DNA of 64,000 nt from Terriglobia bacterium (GCA_020072965.1 JAIQFY010000016.1:1-64000); one strand, 5' to 3'. Shown: positions 8,092-16,447, counted from the stretch's first letter. Notes: generated from the letters alone by a model not told the origin. A program made the numbers and translations.

Positions 8092-8713
8092 CTATTCATA
8101 GCGCCAGGCGACGATCGGATCGACCCGGGGGGCCCGTCGATCCGGGATGTAACTCGCCAGGAGGGCAAAGCCAGCGAGCAAGAGAGAGACTGCGCCGAAG
8201 ACCCAAGGATCGGTCGGCCGGACGGCATAAAGCAGAGCGGACAGGTACCGCATCACTCCCACCGCACCTGCAATTCCCACAACCACACGCGCCAGTGGCC
8301 CACACCATGCTTCCCCGGACCATCAGCTGAAGCACGTCACGGGACTGTGCACTCCACACCACGCGGACCCCGGAAATTCGCTCCGGCTCATTCCCTTCGG
8401 AGAGGTTGTAACCGCTCCCAGCGGAGTCGAACTGCGCCATGTCTTCAAACACGCGAGTTTGTCGCCGCCAATCGAAATAGTTCGGCGCCGAGACGAGGTT
8501 GGTGTCGTCGTGCAAAGTGGTCCGCCACACAGGGACCAAGTGGTCCGGATCAGGATAGGGCAAGGGTCTCAACAGAACCGCATTGACGACGCTGAAAATC
8601 GCGGCATTCGCACCGATGCCCAATGCCAATGTCAGGACCGCGATCGCGGTAAATCCCGGATTTTTCAGGAGCATCCGTAGAGCAAACCGGAGATCTTTAA
8701 CCAGAAAATCCAT
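8092..8713 (-). pseudogene. ADOP permease remnant with large internal deletion
   Basis: A normal ADOP start (ATG at 8713, GGAGGGAG upstream) encodes [14 protein letters not shown], the [15 protein letters not shown] membrane segment and about 140 residues up to PERISGVRV. The sequence then jumps straight to the last FtsX unit ([16 protein letters not shown]). It continues in another frame as [15 protein letters not shown] and the C-terminus [13 protein letters not shown], ending at 8092. About three quarters of the gene are missing and the reading frame is broken after the junction. It lies just upstream of padR 1, so a second ADOP once neighboured the operon. Confidence 0.85.
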
Positions 8714-9059
8714 CGGTCTCCCTCCCACGCCTGTGTGCGCCGGTTCGAAGAATATTGAGCCCAAGATTAGTGAACGACTAAAGTCATTACTACTAAGGTT
8801 CGGTGTCGAACTACTGGAGAGCACCTTCTCTGCCAATTCACCGGGGTCGTTTTCCGATTGAATTCTAATGGGTTGTGGCAAGGGGGAGAATCGTATCGCT
8901 AGACCCGGGTGTCCGAAAGCGAAATCTCATCATCCCAGAACCGGACAGTCTGTGGAGGGGGAGATGTGATCCTGCCTGTCGCGATGGCATCGTTTTCCCG
9001 TTCCCCGGTATTTGACTTCTGTCTTTCTTCCATGATAAAAGCTGAGTTAAGGAGGAGTT
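8714..9059. other. Intergenic region
   Basis: No credible gene is present. It separates the minus-strand ADOP remnant from the plus-strand thioredoxin-like gene and contains that gene's probable promoter near 9012-9039. Confidence 0.6.
9012..9039 (+). promoter_or_regulatory. Possible sigma-70 promoter
   Basis: TTGACT and GATAAA are separated by 16 bases, about 20 bases before the start of the thioredoxin-like gene and just ahead of its strong ribosome site. The -10 match is weak. Confidence 0.4.
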
Positions 9060-9452
9060 ATGGGTGGGCCGAAACCGGTTCAGGTCGAAGTGCTCATCCA
9101 CACGCCCACAGTTTTTCTCAATTGCCGGCATTGCGAGTTCGTCTTGCAGCAGACCGGCTCAACCCGAAGTGTCCGCCAGGAGCAGATCGATTCATCCCTC
9201 CCTGATGATTTGAAAAAACAATACCAGGATGTTTCAGAGTGGGTGATCCGGACAGCCAAGGCATTTGAGGATCGCGTTGTTTTCAAAATCATTGATGTGG
9301 GCTCGATCGAAGGCTTTCTCAAATCACTCCGCTACGGGGTGCACAGGTACCCGGCAATCATTGTCAACTGCAAGGACAAAATAACCGGCTGCGATTTGAA
9401 TCGCGCCAATCCGGTGATTGGCCGGCAAGTCGCTGCCCGGTTCGGCCATTAA
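9060..9452 (+). CDS. Small thioredoxin-fold protein with CxxC
   Basis: The 130-residue protein begins with a short strand region and then FLNCRHCEFV, a CxxC pair at residues 22 and 25. Later YPAIIVN supplies the cis-proline strand expected of a thioredoxin fold. Two more cysteines follow (NCKDKITGC). No signal peptide is visible, so a cytoplasmic redox role is likely. The start is secure: AAGGAGGAG lies just before the ATG. The sequence does not match any named thioredoxin or glutaredoxin that can be assigned by eye, so the partner and reaction stay open. The CstA-type transporter gene begins 127 bases downstream on the same strand. Confidence 0.8.
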   Translation: MGGPKPVQVEVLIHTPTVFLNCRHCEFVLQQTGSTRSVRQEQIDSSLPDDLKKQYQDVSEWVIRTAKAFEDRVVFKIIDVGSIEGFLKSLRYGVHRYPAIIVNCKDKITGCDLNRANPVIGRQVAARFGH

Positions 9453-9579
9453 TCGCAAGCCGGCTGCATTTCAGACCGGTACTCTTCTGCAACAAACATA
9501 AGTTTCCAACCCTCCGGCCCTCCGCTCCGGTGCATGGTTGCGAGACGTAACTCACCATTCCAAAATTTGGAGGCTCGTG

Positions 9580-11625
9580 ATGAAAATCTGGACGGCGATT
9601 CTGATCCTCATCGCAATACCGGTCGTGGTGGCCGGGGGCGTTCCTCTCTTAGGCAAATCGATGAATGCCGCGATCATAGCGTTGTTGGGCGGGTTTATGA
9701 TCTATCTCGCCTACAACCTCTATGCGCGGCGCATCGATCGCGATATCATCAAGCCCGATGCCAAGAAAGCGACGCCTGCGAAGATGTACATGGACGGCGT
9801 CGATTTCATGCCCACCAGCCGGGGTGTGCTTTACGGCTATCACTTCAAATCCATCGCGGCGGCCGGACCCATCGTCGGCGTCATCACGGCCGTCAACCTG
9901 TGGGGATGGTTTCCTTCCATCCTCTGGCTCATTATCGGGGTGACCTTCCTGGGTTGGGCCAGCGATTATTCCGCCATTATGGTGGCGGTGCGCAACGACG
10001 GCAACTCGCTGTCGGCCATTGCCCACCGGTTGATTGCCCCCCGGGCCCGCGTCATTCTCTTCGTCTTCATTTTCTTCTATCTGCTGCTTCTGGCGGGGGC
10101 CTTTGTCGGCATCCTGGCAGGTATCCTCGATCCCCGCGCCGACGTTCCGTTCGGCATCCTGATGCTGGCGATCATGGGACTGCTGGCCGGACAGATGCTT
10201 TACCGCTGGAAGATGGACCTCATCCTGGTCACGCTGGTGGCTGTGGTCATTACGCTGGGCTCGATGGCCATTGGCGCTTGGGGTGCATTGCCCAAGCAAG
10301 GGACCGGTCCGAACGGCAAGCCCGCCACCGCCCTGGCATTTGTGGGGCCCATCAACTCCGCCGTCAATCGCCTGGACAACGCCATCAACCGGATCACCGG
10401 CGGCCAGGCCATGTACAAGGTGGTGGACCCCACCGGCGCGGATCCACGGCTGGGCGCCATGATGATTGACGATCAGGGCAAAGTCACTCCCAAGTACAAG
10501 GACCCGAGCGGCGAGATCCGCATGCTCCCGTCGTTCGTCTTCTGGTGCCTGTTCCTGTTCGGATTCTGTTACCTGGGGACGCTGCTGCCAATCTGGCGAT
10601 TTGCTCAGCCGGTGAATTACATCGGCTTCTGGGTGACCTCCCTCACCATTGTGCTTTCTGCACTGGGGGCGCTGCTGGGAGGGGCGCTCGGCCTGTTCGG
10701 GTACGTCGACAAGCTCCAGGCGGTGACATTCACCACGAAGGTCTTTACCACCTGGATGCCCATGACCAAAGCCGCGGGGCAGACCCTAGCGGCGATTCAG
10801 CCGTTCTGGCCCATGCTCTTTGTGACCATCGCATGTGGGGCCATTTCCGGCTGGCACGTGCTGATTGGATCGGTGGGGACGGCGCGCCAGCTCGAATATG
10901 AGACTGACGCCTTGCCGGTAGGAGGCGGGGCGATGTTCAGCGAGAACGCACTGGCCATGTTGTCGCTCATTGCCGTCTCCATAGCGGGCGGCGTGGGGGG
11001 CGGGGCTTTCGCTTCCGGCGTGGGCAAACTACTCAACCTCGTTTCCTTTGGGGCGATTCCTCAGGCCTATGGGACCGCACTCGGGTTCGGAACTTTCGTG
11101 ATTATCGTGTTGACGGTCGTCCAGCTTGTCTTCCGGCTGATGCGGGTGACACTGGGAGAGTGGCTGGGCGAGTGGTGGGTGGGATTCAAGAACCCGCACG
11201 TCACCGCGATCGTTTCCATGCTGCTGGCCCTGTTGCTGGTGCTGAGCGGAACGTGGATCTACCTGTGGCAATTGTTCGGTGCGTCGAACCAGTTGATGGC
11301 GGCCCTCAGCCTGCTGATCGTGACACTGTGGCTGCGTTCGACCGGACGTAATCCGGCTTACGCGATGTATCCGATGCTGTTTATGTATGTCACCACGATG
11401 GCAGCGACTTTGGTGACGGCTTACAACCTGTATGCCAGCGTGCTGTCGAATCCCAATGTCGCAAAGGAGCCGATCAATACTGTCGGCGCCATTGCTATGA
11501 TCGCGGTCGCCGCACTGCTCTTTATCGCCGCCCTTTTCATCGCCTGGGACGCCTGGAAGGCGTGGCGCCGTATGAGCGCTTCACCAACAGCGGCGGCTCC
11601 TGCGCCTGCTCTTGCGTCGAAGTAA
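9580..11625 (+). CDS. CstA-family carbon-starvation transporter
   Basis: The 681-residue integral membrane protein matches the CstA family: KSIAAAGPIVGVITAV, LGWASDYSAIMVAVRNDGNS, and WHVLIGSVGTARQLEYE with a downstream glycine-rich helix. The C-terminal half has the conserved LWQLFGASNQLMAALSLLI. About 15-17 membrane segments are visible. A hydrophilic insert of about 80 residues near residues 230-310 is longer than expected. CstA proteins take up pyruvate or peptides under nutrient limitation; which substrate applies here cannot be told. The ATG at 9580 follows GGAGG with good spacing; a 14-residue upstream extension is unlikely. Confidence 0.92.
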   Translation: MKIWTAILILIAIPVVVAGGVPLLGKSMNAAIIALLGGFMIYLAYNLYARRIDRDIIKPDAKKATPAKMYMDGVDFMPTSRGVLYGYHFKSIAAAGPIVGVITAVNLWGWFPSILWLIIGVTFLGWASDYSAIMVAVRNDGNSLSAIAHRLIAPRARVILFVFIFFYLLLLAGAFVGILAGILDPRADVPFGILMLAIMGLLAGQMLYRWKMDLILVTLVAVVITLGSMAIGAWGALPKQGTGPNGKPATALAFVGPINSAVNRLDNAINRITGGQAMYKVVDPTGADPRLGAMMIDDQGKVTPKYKDPSGEIRMLPSFVFWCLFLFGFCYLGTLLPIWRFAQPVNYIGFWVTSLTIVLSALGALLGGALGLFGYVDKLQAVTFTTKVFTTWMPMTKAAGQTLAAIQPFWPMLFVTIACGAISGWHVLIGSVGTARQLEYETDALPVGGGAMFSENALAMLSLIAVSIAGGVGGGAFASGVGKLLNLVSFGAIPQAYGTALGFGTFVIIVLTVVQLVFRLMRVTLGEWLGEWWVGFKNPHVTAIVSMLLALLLVLSGTWIYLWQLFGASNQLMAALSLLIVTLWLRSTGRNPAYAMYPMLFMYVTTMAATLVTAYNLYASVLSNPNVAKEPINTVGAIAMIAVAALLFIAALFIAWDAWKAWRRMSASPTAAAPAPALASK

Positions 11626-11651
11626 GGGGGGAGGTTCTTTCGGGGACTTCC

Positions 11652-12305
11652 TTACAACAGCTCGGCCATCTGATGTAGCTTCTCGAAGATTTGTTGCGAC
11701 GGGAGCTTTTCCAGACCGTCGAGGTGCCACTGCACTTCCAGATGAGGGGTGGCGCTATGGACGGCCAGCCGCACCATCGTGCAACCCGGAAGTGTCGCCA
11801 GACCGAGCAGCCTGGGGGTGGCCTCTGCTGCCCCCACACCCTGCGCATAGGCGGTCAAAGCTGATCCGGGGCCGGTTTCGATCTGCGACCACGCCCAGTG
11901 CTTGCGCCGCACCTCGGCGCGGGCGTCACGGGTCGACCACGCCCCTTCATCCATTACTTCAAGCTCGAACCTCGGCGCGTCACTCGAATCGATGCGAACG
12001 ATGAGCAGGTCGCGACGTCCGCGAGCGCGAAAGAACCATCGGATAAACGGGACATCTCGCGGTTCAAGCACAATGAAGATTTCCAAGTGGTGAAACGGGG
12101 CCTTTGGTTTTTGTACCTTCAGCTCCACTGCGGAGGAACCCAGCCACCGCAGTGTCGCTTTTTCACCGGCCAGACGCAGCCCGTCCTGCAGCCAGCGCAA
12201 TATCCGCTCTCCTTTTCGGATGTTGAGCTGAGTGCCAACCGCAAACCAGCCCAGAAAGAGGATCACCGCAAGGATGAACACGCTCAGGCCGACGGTGTTA
12301 GACAT
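11652..12305 (-). CDS. Membrane-anchored protein of unknown function
   Basis: The 217-residue protein has a single N-terminal transmembrane segment (VGLSVFILAVILFLGWFAV) and then a soluble domain of about 190 residues. Most of that domain is probably cytoplasmic, because a positively charged stretch (IRKGERILRWLQDG) follows the membrane helix. I do not recognise a catalytic motif. Coding character is supported by the signal-anchor, balanced composition and lack of disruption. It converges on the CstA gene, their stops being 26 bases apart. The ribosome site is weak (GGGG about ten bases before the ATG). Confidence 0.7.
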   Translation of the reverse strand: MSNTVGLSVFILAVILFLGWFAVGTQLNIRKGERILRWLQDGLRLAGEKATLRWLGSSAVELKVQKPKAPFHHLEIFIVLEPRDVPFIRWFFRARGRRDLLIVRIDSSDAPRFELEVMDEGAWSTRDARAEVRRKHWAWSQIETGPGSALTAYAQGVGAAEATPRLLGLATLPGCTMVRLAVHSATPHLEVQWHLDGLEKLPSQQIFEKLHQMAELL

Positions 12306-13269
12306 AAAGGGTGTTCCCCGCAGAAAGAAGATTTGGTAATGGAGCTACCGGCAGCGGTTTGTTTGCCTTGTGCTTTGGCGTCCCCATAGTATTACAACGA
12401 GACTGCATTGGGGAAGGAGGAATGGGCATATCAGTCGTTAAAGCCACTTATTGAGGACGATCAAGTAAGTGATGGGCGACAGGAGCTCTAGGAATGCGAT
12501 TGACTTTGCCGCCCGTTATGCCAGATTTCGAGATCGATTCCCTTTTAAAGCCGCGCAGCGGCGAAATACAGTAGTCCCGTGAGGCGTATCCGCATCAACC
12601 TAAGACCGGAGTAACGAGCGGTCCATAATCCCCCCAGCGGAAGCCGGGGGATGATTCAGCTACAGCCTACAGCAGCGATTCCATTTTCATTATCTCCCCT
12701 CCTCCCGTCCCGCGAAGCGGGACGGGAGGAGGGAATTCTATTCTTGGAGCCTGTGTTTGTGGGCTGTACTTGAACCTTCCCCCAGCTTCCGCTGGGAGGA
12801 TTCGACAGAACCGTCCCCCTCCCCCTTTAAAATCAGTCCTCTTTGGGTTGACGCCTATGCGCGAGGCGGGGCGCGAGGCGGGGCGTGAGCCCCAGGAAGA
12901 GCACCCTCATCGACCAAGCAGCCCCCCTTGGCGGGCGGCATAGCGCTTTTGTTCCATGAGACCGCATTAAAAATGGAGTTGTAGGGCGATCATTCGTTAA
13001 TGACACGTATTGAATATATCCCACATCTCTCCACCGGCAGTTTCTTATTGAACTTGTGTCCGGTAAGTTTTAATCTTTCTTCCGGCTAGCCGACCCCCCA
13101 CATCGGCCCCTCGAAACAAAAAAGCGGCGACCGGCTTGCCAACTGAGGCATTCGATTACACGATCCCATTCCGCGAACTGAACGGTAAAGAAGAAGTGCG
13201 AAAGTAGAGATCATTGGGGTGGAGCATTCCGCGCATTTCCTCTTAATGTTAGGCGGCACGGAGGCATAG
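12306..13269. other. Intergenic region with MITE-like copy 2
   Basis: Apart from the inverted-repeat element at 12576-12870 no gene is convincing. The right end (13248-13254, GTTAGGC) is a possible first cassette boundary of the attC array that follows, though no full attC precedes it. Confidence 0.55.
12576..12870 (-). mobile_element. MITE-like element, copy 2 (inverted)
   Basis: This is the reverse orientation of the element at 3315. It contains the same hairpins and the same internal blocks (TACAGCCTACAGCAGCGATT, AGCCTGTGTTTGTGGGCTGT), with ends GGCGTATCCGCATCAACC and GGTTGACGCCTATGCGC. It has diverged from copies 1 and 3 mainly at the ends. Confidence 0.7.
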
Positions 13270-13650
13270 ATGCTTGTTCAATCATGCATACCGGTCATAC
13301 CCAGCGCCGATCTGGAGAAGAGTTTGCGCTTCTGGGTGGACGGGCTTGGGTTGTTTATGGATCGTGCCATGCGACGGGATGGTCGCCTCGTCGGATGCAT
13401 GGTTCATAACGAGCGGCTGTATTTCTGGCTCAATCAACGCGCTGGTTCTCCGATCAAGCCGGAGAATTACGAGGGCATACGACTCTACTGGGCGCCGGAT
13501 GACATTAAGGCGCTCAGAGACCGCCTTTTGCAACACGGTTATTCAGTGTCCGAGATAGTGAATCGCGACTACGGACAGACCGAATTCTCTGTCACGGATG
13601 ATGACGGCTACTCCCATTGCTTTGGAGTAGCGACCAATACGAACGGCTAG
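13270..13650 (+). CDS. VOC-family (glyoxalase/bleomycin-resistance fold) protein
   Basis: The 126-residue protein has the paired beta-alpha-beta-beta-beta layout of VOC proteins: CIPVIPSADLEKSLRFWVDGLGL, then DIKALRDRLLQHGYSV and TEFSVTDDDGYSHCFGV. The family includes glyoxalases, dioxygenases and drug-binding proteins; the metal-site residues are not complete enough to choose. Short VOC genes are common cargo of integron cassettes. Here the gene starts 15 bases after a GTTAGGC boundary and is followed 20 bases later by a good attC site, so it is a complete cassette. Confidence 0.82.
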   Translation: MLVQSCIPVIPSADLEKSLRFWVDGLGLFMDRAMRRDGRLVGCMVHNERLYFWLNQRAGSPIKPENYEGIRLYWAPDDIKALRDRLLQHGYSVSEIVNRDYGQTEFSVTDDDGYSHCFGVATNTNG

Positions 13651-13670
13651 CCTACGACCACAAACGAGCC

Positions 13671-13728
13671 GCCTAACCCTTCGTTCCAGCGGACTGCCTT
13701 CGGCAGCCGCTGAACTCATACGTTAGGT
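13671..13728 (+). other. attC site 1
   Basis: Core sites GCCTAAC (13671-13677) and GTTAGGT (13722-13728) fit the R'' (RYYYAAC) and R' (GTTRRRY) consensus. Between them TTCCAGCGG pairs with CCGCTGAA leaving one unpaired C, the extrahelical base typical of folded attC. The short TGCC-TTC-GGCA centre forms the terminal loop. Confidence 0.85.
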
Positions 13729-13739
13729 TGACCCATGAG

Positions 13740-14054
13740 CTAGGAGGAGGAAAGGATTCGACCGAGCGCTCGTTTCGGAGTTCCCAAGGCGAGTAAGGAG
13801 CGAACAAGGAGGTCGAGAGAGACGGACGGGTCACCAGCCTCCATCTTTGCGACCCTGGACTGGCTGGACTTGAGAAGCCTGGCGGCTTGTTGTTGGGTGA
13901 GTCTCTTCTCCCGTCGGCGCCGCTGAAACGTCTTACTTAGAGCGAGCTTCACTTCAATGTAGGCGGTTTCTTCATTGGAAAGACCCAGAAATTCCTGAAC
14001 GGTGCCGACTTTCCAGCCCTTCCGTTCGAGGCGCTTTCTCTTTGTTGTCTCCAT
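13740..14054 (-). CDS. XRE-family antitoxin (HigA-like)
   Basis: The 104-residue protein carries a helix-turn-helix: EKRLTQQQAARLLKSSQSRVAKMEAG. Its N-terminal half is basic and helical. It directly follows a RelE/HigB-like toxin gene (15-base gap), so the pair is in toxin-first order, as in higBA. The antitoxin should neutralise the toxin and bind the palindrome upstream of it. Both genes run opposite to the attC orientation and end just after attC 1. Reversed toxin-antitoxin cassettes with their own promoter are known in sedentary integrons and are thought to stabilise arrays. Confidence 0.85.
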   Translation of the reverse strand: METTKRKRLERKGWKVGTVQEFLGLSNEETAYIEVKLALSKTFQRRRREKRLTQQQAARLLKSSQSRVAKMEAGDPSVSLDLLVRSLLALGTPKRALGRILSSS

Positions 14055-14069
14055 GGGTGTTTCTCTCCA

Positions 14070-14399
14070 TCATTCCTCATACTGGCGGAGCCTGCGCTTG
14101 CAGGCATCGATTATGGAACGAGGCGTGGAGTGAGTCTTCTTCTGAAACACATCCAGAATGAGGATCGCATCGTTATCAATTCTGTAAAGGATCCGCCAAG
14201 TCATGTTTTCATCGTTGATTCGCAGTTCATGGCAACGGGGCCCAATCGAAGCCATGGGTCGGGACGCGGGCATGGTTAGGTGCTCGCCATTCTGGAGCTG
14301 CCTCAACAAGAAGCCCGCCTCCAGCCGTGCCAGTCTGGAAAAGAGTGGTGTCTTGATTTCTCCCTGCAACCACACCAGCGGCTTGGTTGGGTGCTCCAT
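14070..14399 (-). CDS. RelE/ParE-superfamily toxin (HigB/Gp49-like)
   Basis: The 109-residue protein starts MEHPTKPLVWLQGEIKTPP-like and contains ARLEAGFLLRQLQNGE, then RCHELRINDENMTWRILYRI, DAILILDVFQKKT and a basic C-terminus. This is the pattern of the phage Gp49/HigB branch of RelE-like mRNA interferases. The ATG at 14399 is preferred over the one 15 codons upstream, because the family N-terminus starts here. A consensus promoter places transcription start almost at this ATG, so the message may be leaderless. The antitoxin gene follows on the same strand. Confidence 0.85.
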   Translation of the reverse strand: MEHPTKPLVWLQGEIKTPLFSRLARLEAGFLLRQLQNGEHLTMPASRPMASIGPRCHELRINDENMTWRILYRIDNDAILILDVFQKKTHSTPRSIIDACKRRLRQYEE

Positions 14400-14408
14400 G
14401 CCAGAACG

Positions 14409-14437
14409 AGAATATGTCACAACTGACATATTGTCAA
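14409..14437 (-). promoter_or_regulatory. Toxin-antitoxin promoter and palindromic operator
   Basis: On the minus strand TTGACA (14432-14437) and TATTCT (14409-14414) are 17 bases apart. The spacer holds the perfect inverted repeat ATATGTCA-GTTG-TGACATAT (14412-14431), so a bound antitoxin would block polymerase. Only nine bases lie between the -10 box and the toxin ATG. Confidence 0.8.
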
Positions 14438-14872
14438 GTTGCAAAGTTCAACGGGGGGCAACCTGGACCGAGATGGTACGCGAACACAATCTTTATCGGA
14501 GGAGCTGGCGAGAACACATTGATTCGTTTTGGCCCTTGGCAGCGAGGACGGAAACCACAAAAGGACCATCTCGCCGTGGGGATATACCGCAACGGGAAAA
14601 GTATTAGAGAATATTCCACGGGGGAAATGGAGAGGTTAGGGAGCGGGGTGTCCGCGAGCGTTTCCCACTACACCATCTTTCAGCGATATCTTGGTTTCCG
14701 ATGGCTGAAGGGAAACAGCTATGTATACGAGGTCGAAGGAGTAAGCGGAAAGGTCTTCACCATCGAGTTGGAGAGTGGATCACTCACAGAGAAGCCTGCC
14801 GAACCATCGGCTCGAGGCGATGCGGAAAACCGCGCCCCTCAGCCCCGTCGTCAGGCCGACAAAAGGAGATGA
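14414..14872 (+). CDS. Small protein of unknown function
   Basis: This frame encodes up to 152 residues from the ATG at 14414 (another ATG exists at 14387). The middle part looks protein-like: WYANTIFIGGAGENTLIRFG, KDHLAVGIYRNGKSI, YTIFQRYLGFRWLKGNSYVYEVEG. The C-terminal 25 residues are rich in E, R and P and may be read-through of cassette border DNA. The start overlaps the toxin promoter on the other strand, so the N-terminus is doubtful and may have been lost by cassette rearrangement. Its stop is one base from the next ATG, suggesting translational coupling. I do not recognise the family. Confidence 0.45.
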   Translation: MSQLTYCQVAKFNGGQPGPRWYANTIFIGGAGENTLIRFGPWQRGRKPQKDHLAVGIYRNGKSIREYSTGEMERLGSGVSASVSHYTIFQRYLGFRWLKGNSYVYEVEGVSGKVFTIELESGSLTEKPAEPSARGDAENRAPQPRRQADKRR

Positions 14873-14873
14873 C

Positions 14874-15635
14874 ATGAACAGATCGTGGGTTATGGTAGGC
14901 GTTGCAGTGCTCATGATGTGCGGCGCGGCTTGGGGGCAACAGACCTACCTCTATGACGACCGCCCCAAGATCGCAGTGAACGGAGAAGCGGTCGTGAATG
15001 TAAAGCCGGACAAGATCGTGATCAGCCTTGGGATCGAGACATCGGATGCCAACATCATTGTCGCCAAGCAGAGGAACAACGAGATCCTGAAGAAGGCTAC
15101 GGCGGTGATGAAGGAATTGGGCGTAGCGGAAAAGGAGATACAGACGGACTACTTGTCCATTGAGCCGAGATGGAAGAACGAATACCGCAATGAAGGCTTC
15201 ATCGGATACTTCGTCCGAAATACCATTGTAGTGACGGTCACAGACCTGGCGAAAGTCGAAGAACTGGTCACCAGGGTTCTGCAGGCCGGAGTCAACTACA
15301 TTCACGGCGTTGATTTTCAGACTACCGAGTTCAAGAAATACCGTGAGCAGGCGCGCGAACTTGCACTCAAGGCCGCCAAGGAGAAGGCAGATAAGATGGC
15401 GGCTGTCCTTGGTCAGTCAGTCGGCGCACCTATTAACATCGGCGAGAGCTACAGTGGGTCGCCTTGGTGGTACTGGTCAAGTTGGTCCGGATGGGGATAC
15501 GGTCGAGGCCAGAGCATGTCCCAAAACGTCGTTCAGAACGTGCAAGGTGGCTCAGGAGAAATGAGCGAAACCATCGCTCTCGGAAAGATATCAATCCGGG
15601 CAAATGTTGGAGTGACGTTTGAACTCAAGAAATGA
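14874..15635 (+). CDS. Exported SIMPL-domain (DUF541) protein
   Basis: The 253-residue protein has a signal peptide (VMVGVAVLMMCGAAWGQ) followed by a SIMPL domain. Visible marks are VNGEAVVNVKPDKIVISLGIE, the segment IQTDYLSIEPRW, and the C-terminal hydrophobic strand ISIRANVGVTFEL. A tryptophan- and glycine-rich insert (PWWYWSSWSGWGYGRG) lies at about residues 196-212. SIMPL proteins such as YggE are periplasmic or outer-membrane linked and are tied to oxidative stress tolerance by an unclear mechanism. AAGGAG six bases before the ATG fixes the start. It sits among integron cassettes. Confidence 0.88.
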   Translation: MNRSWVMVGVAVLMMCGAAWGQQTYLYDDRPKIAVNGEAVVNVKPDKIVISLGIETSDANIIVAKQRNNEILKKATAVMKELGVAEKEIQTDYLSIEPRWKNEYRNEGFIGYFVRNTIVVTVTDLAKVEELVTRVLQAGVNYIHGVDFQTTEFKKYREQARELALKAAKEKADKMAAVLGQSVGAPINIGESYSGSPWWYWSSWSGWGYGRGQSMSQNVVQNVQGGSGEMSETIALGKISIRANVGVTFELKK

Positions 15636-15642
15636 CTGTCGA

Positions 15643-15690
15643 ACCAAGGGCTGCAGCGGACCTGCTACACGATTCGCGTTCCGCAAACGC
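15643..15690 (+). other. Partial attC-like sequence
   Basis: GTCGAAC followed by GGGCTGCAGCGGACCTGC resembles the left half of an attC site (R''-like core and L'' box) just after the SIMPL stop. No matching right half with GTTRRRY was found, so it is probably a decayed site. Confidence 0.3.
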
Positions 15691-15768
15691 GCAGAATCCT
15701 GTCGTTCGTTCGTAATCGGGACAATCAGGAGGGGACGTTAGTGAGGCTTCAAGGAAAGGTAGCCGTCA

Positions 15769-16186
15769 TTGCGAACCGAGAGCGAAGTTCTATCGCAGAT
15801 TGCCAAATGGGCTCAAGGAAACGACTTGATCCGAGCTGCAATTTTGACTGGCTCACGAGTTGATCCTAAGACGAAAACTGACTTTCTCTCTGACTACGAC
15901 ATTTCTCTACGGAAAGGGGTTTAAGCGCTATCTCGATGCAGAAACGTGGTCAGAACTCGAATCCACATATGCGGGTTCGGAGATCGAAGAGAACTGGGAA
16001 GCATTCTTCCGAATGGTTAATCTGTTCAGAAAGCTCGCAATAGAAGTTGGTACGCAGCTTGGATACGAGTATCATATTCATACGGATGAAGACGTAACAA
16101 AGTACTGTTCAAGCATCAGAGAGATTGGAAATATGGGTGACGCTAACAATCGCATTCAGGCGGACGCTTGTACCTCGCGCCGCTGA
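15769..16186 (+). pseudogene. ANT(6)-like aminoglycoside nucleotidyltransferase, internally deleted
   Basis: A TTG at 15769 opens RTESEVLSQIAKWAQGNDLI, then RAAILTGSRVDPKTKTDFLS and DYDI. This is the nucleotidyltransferase active site (GSR ... DYD) and N-terminus of streptomycin adenylyltransferases. At about 15910-15922 the sequence jumps, in another frame, to KGFKRYLDAETWSELESTY, then NLFRKLAIEVGTQLGYEY and TDEDVTKYCSSIRE. These belong to the C-terminal domain of the same family. About half of the usual ~280-290 residues is missing and the frame is broken, so the gene is dead. The end runs into attC 2, placing it as a former resistance cassette. Confidence 0.75.
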
Positions 16187-16201
16187 TGCTGGGCGTTAGA
16201 C
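16141..16201 (+). other. attC site 2
   Basis: The right core is GTTAGAC (16195-16201); the left core CGCTAAC (16141-area) keeps CTAAC but has lost the first consensus bases. GCATTCAGGCGG pairs with CCGCTGATGC leaving two extrahelical bases. The fold is attC-like with a slightly damaged left core. Confidence 0.75.
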
Positions 16202-16206
16202 GGACC

Positions 16207-16440
16207 ATGAAGGGACTGGGCCGGGGGATGAGCAACAACGCGACCGGCGCGACGTTCACTCGGGAGCCTGACGAAACCCGGCTTGCGCTCCCTTCGATCT
16301 CCGTGATCATCCCTGCATTCAACGAGGCGCGCTACCTTCCTGAGACGCGAGAGCGCCTCCGTATCGCCGAACGTCATCTCACGACTTGAGCCGATGCTAT
16401 GGTGGAGATCGTCGTCGTCGATAACTCGAGAACTCACGTC
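16207..16440 (+). pseudogene. Truncated family 2 glycosyltransferase
   Basis: From the ATG at 16207 the frame encodes LPSISVIIPAFNEARYLPET, the first strand of a GT2 domain. An in-frame TGA lies at 16387-16389. The same frame then resumes with EIVVVDNS, the next GT2 strand, after which family similarity stops. Only about 70 of 230 or more residues remain. The fragment follows attC 2 and seems to be fused to a different cassette gene. Confidence 0.6.
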
Positions 16441-16447
16441 GCGCGCG

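Noticed and set aside
9534-10469. 311-residue open frame overlapping the CstA gene
   Set aside because: It is in the +2 frame of a clear membrane transporter and its composition is unlike a real protein.
12833-13024. Short minus-strand open frame at the end of MITE-like copy 2
   Set aside because: It has no ribosome site or family resemblance, and partly reads inverted-repeat DNA.
14790-14850. Possible attC in front of the SIMPL gene
   Set aside because: GGCTCGAGGCG can pair weakly with downstream bases, but neither core site fits the consensus.
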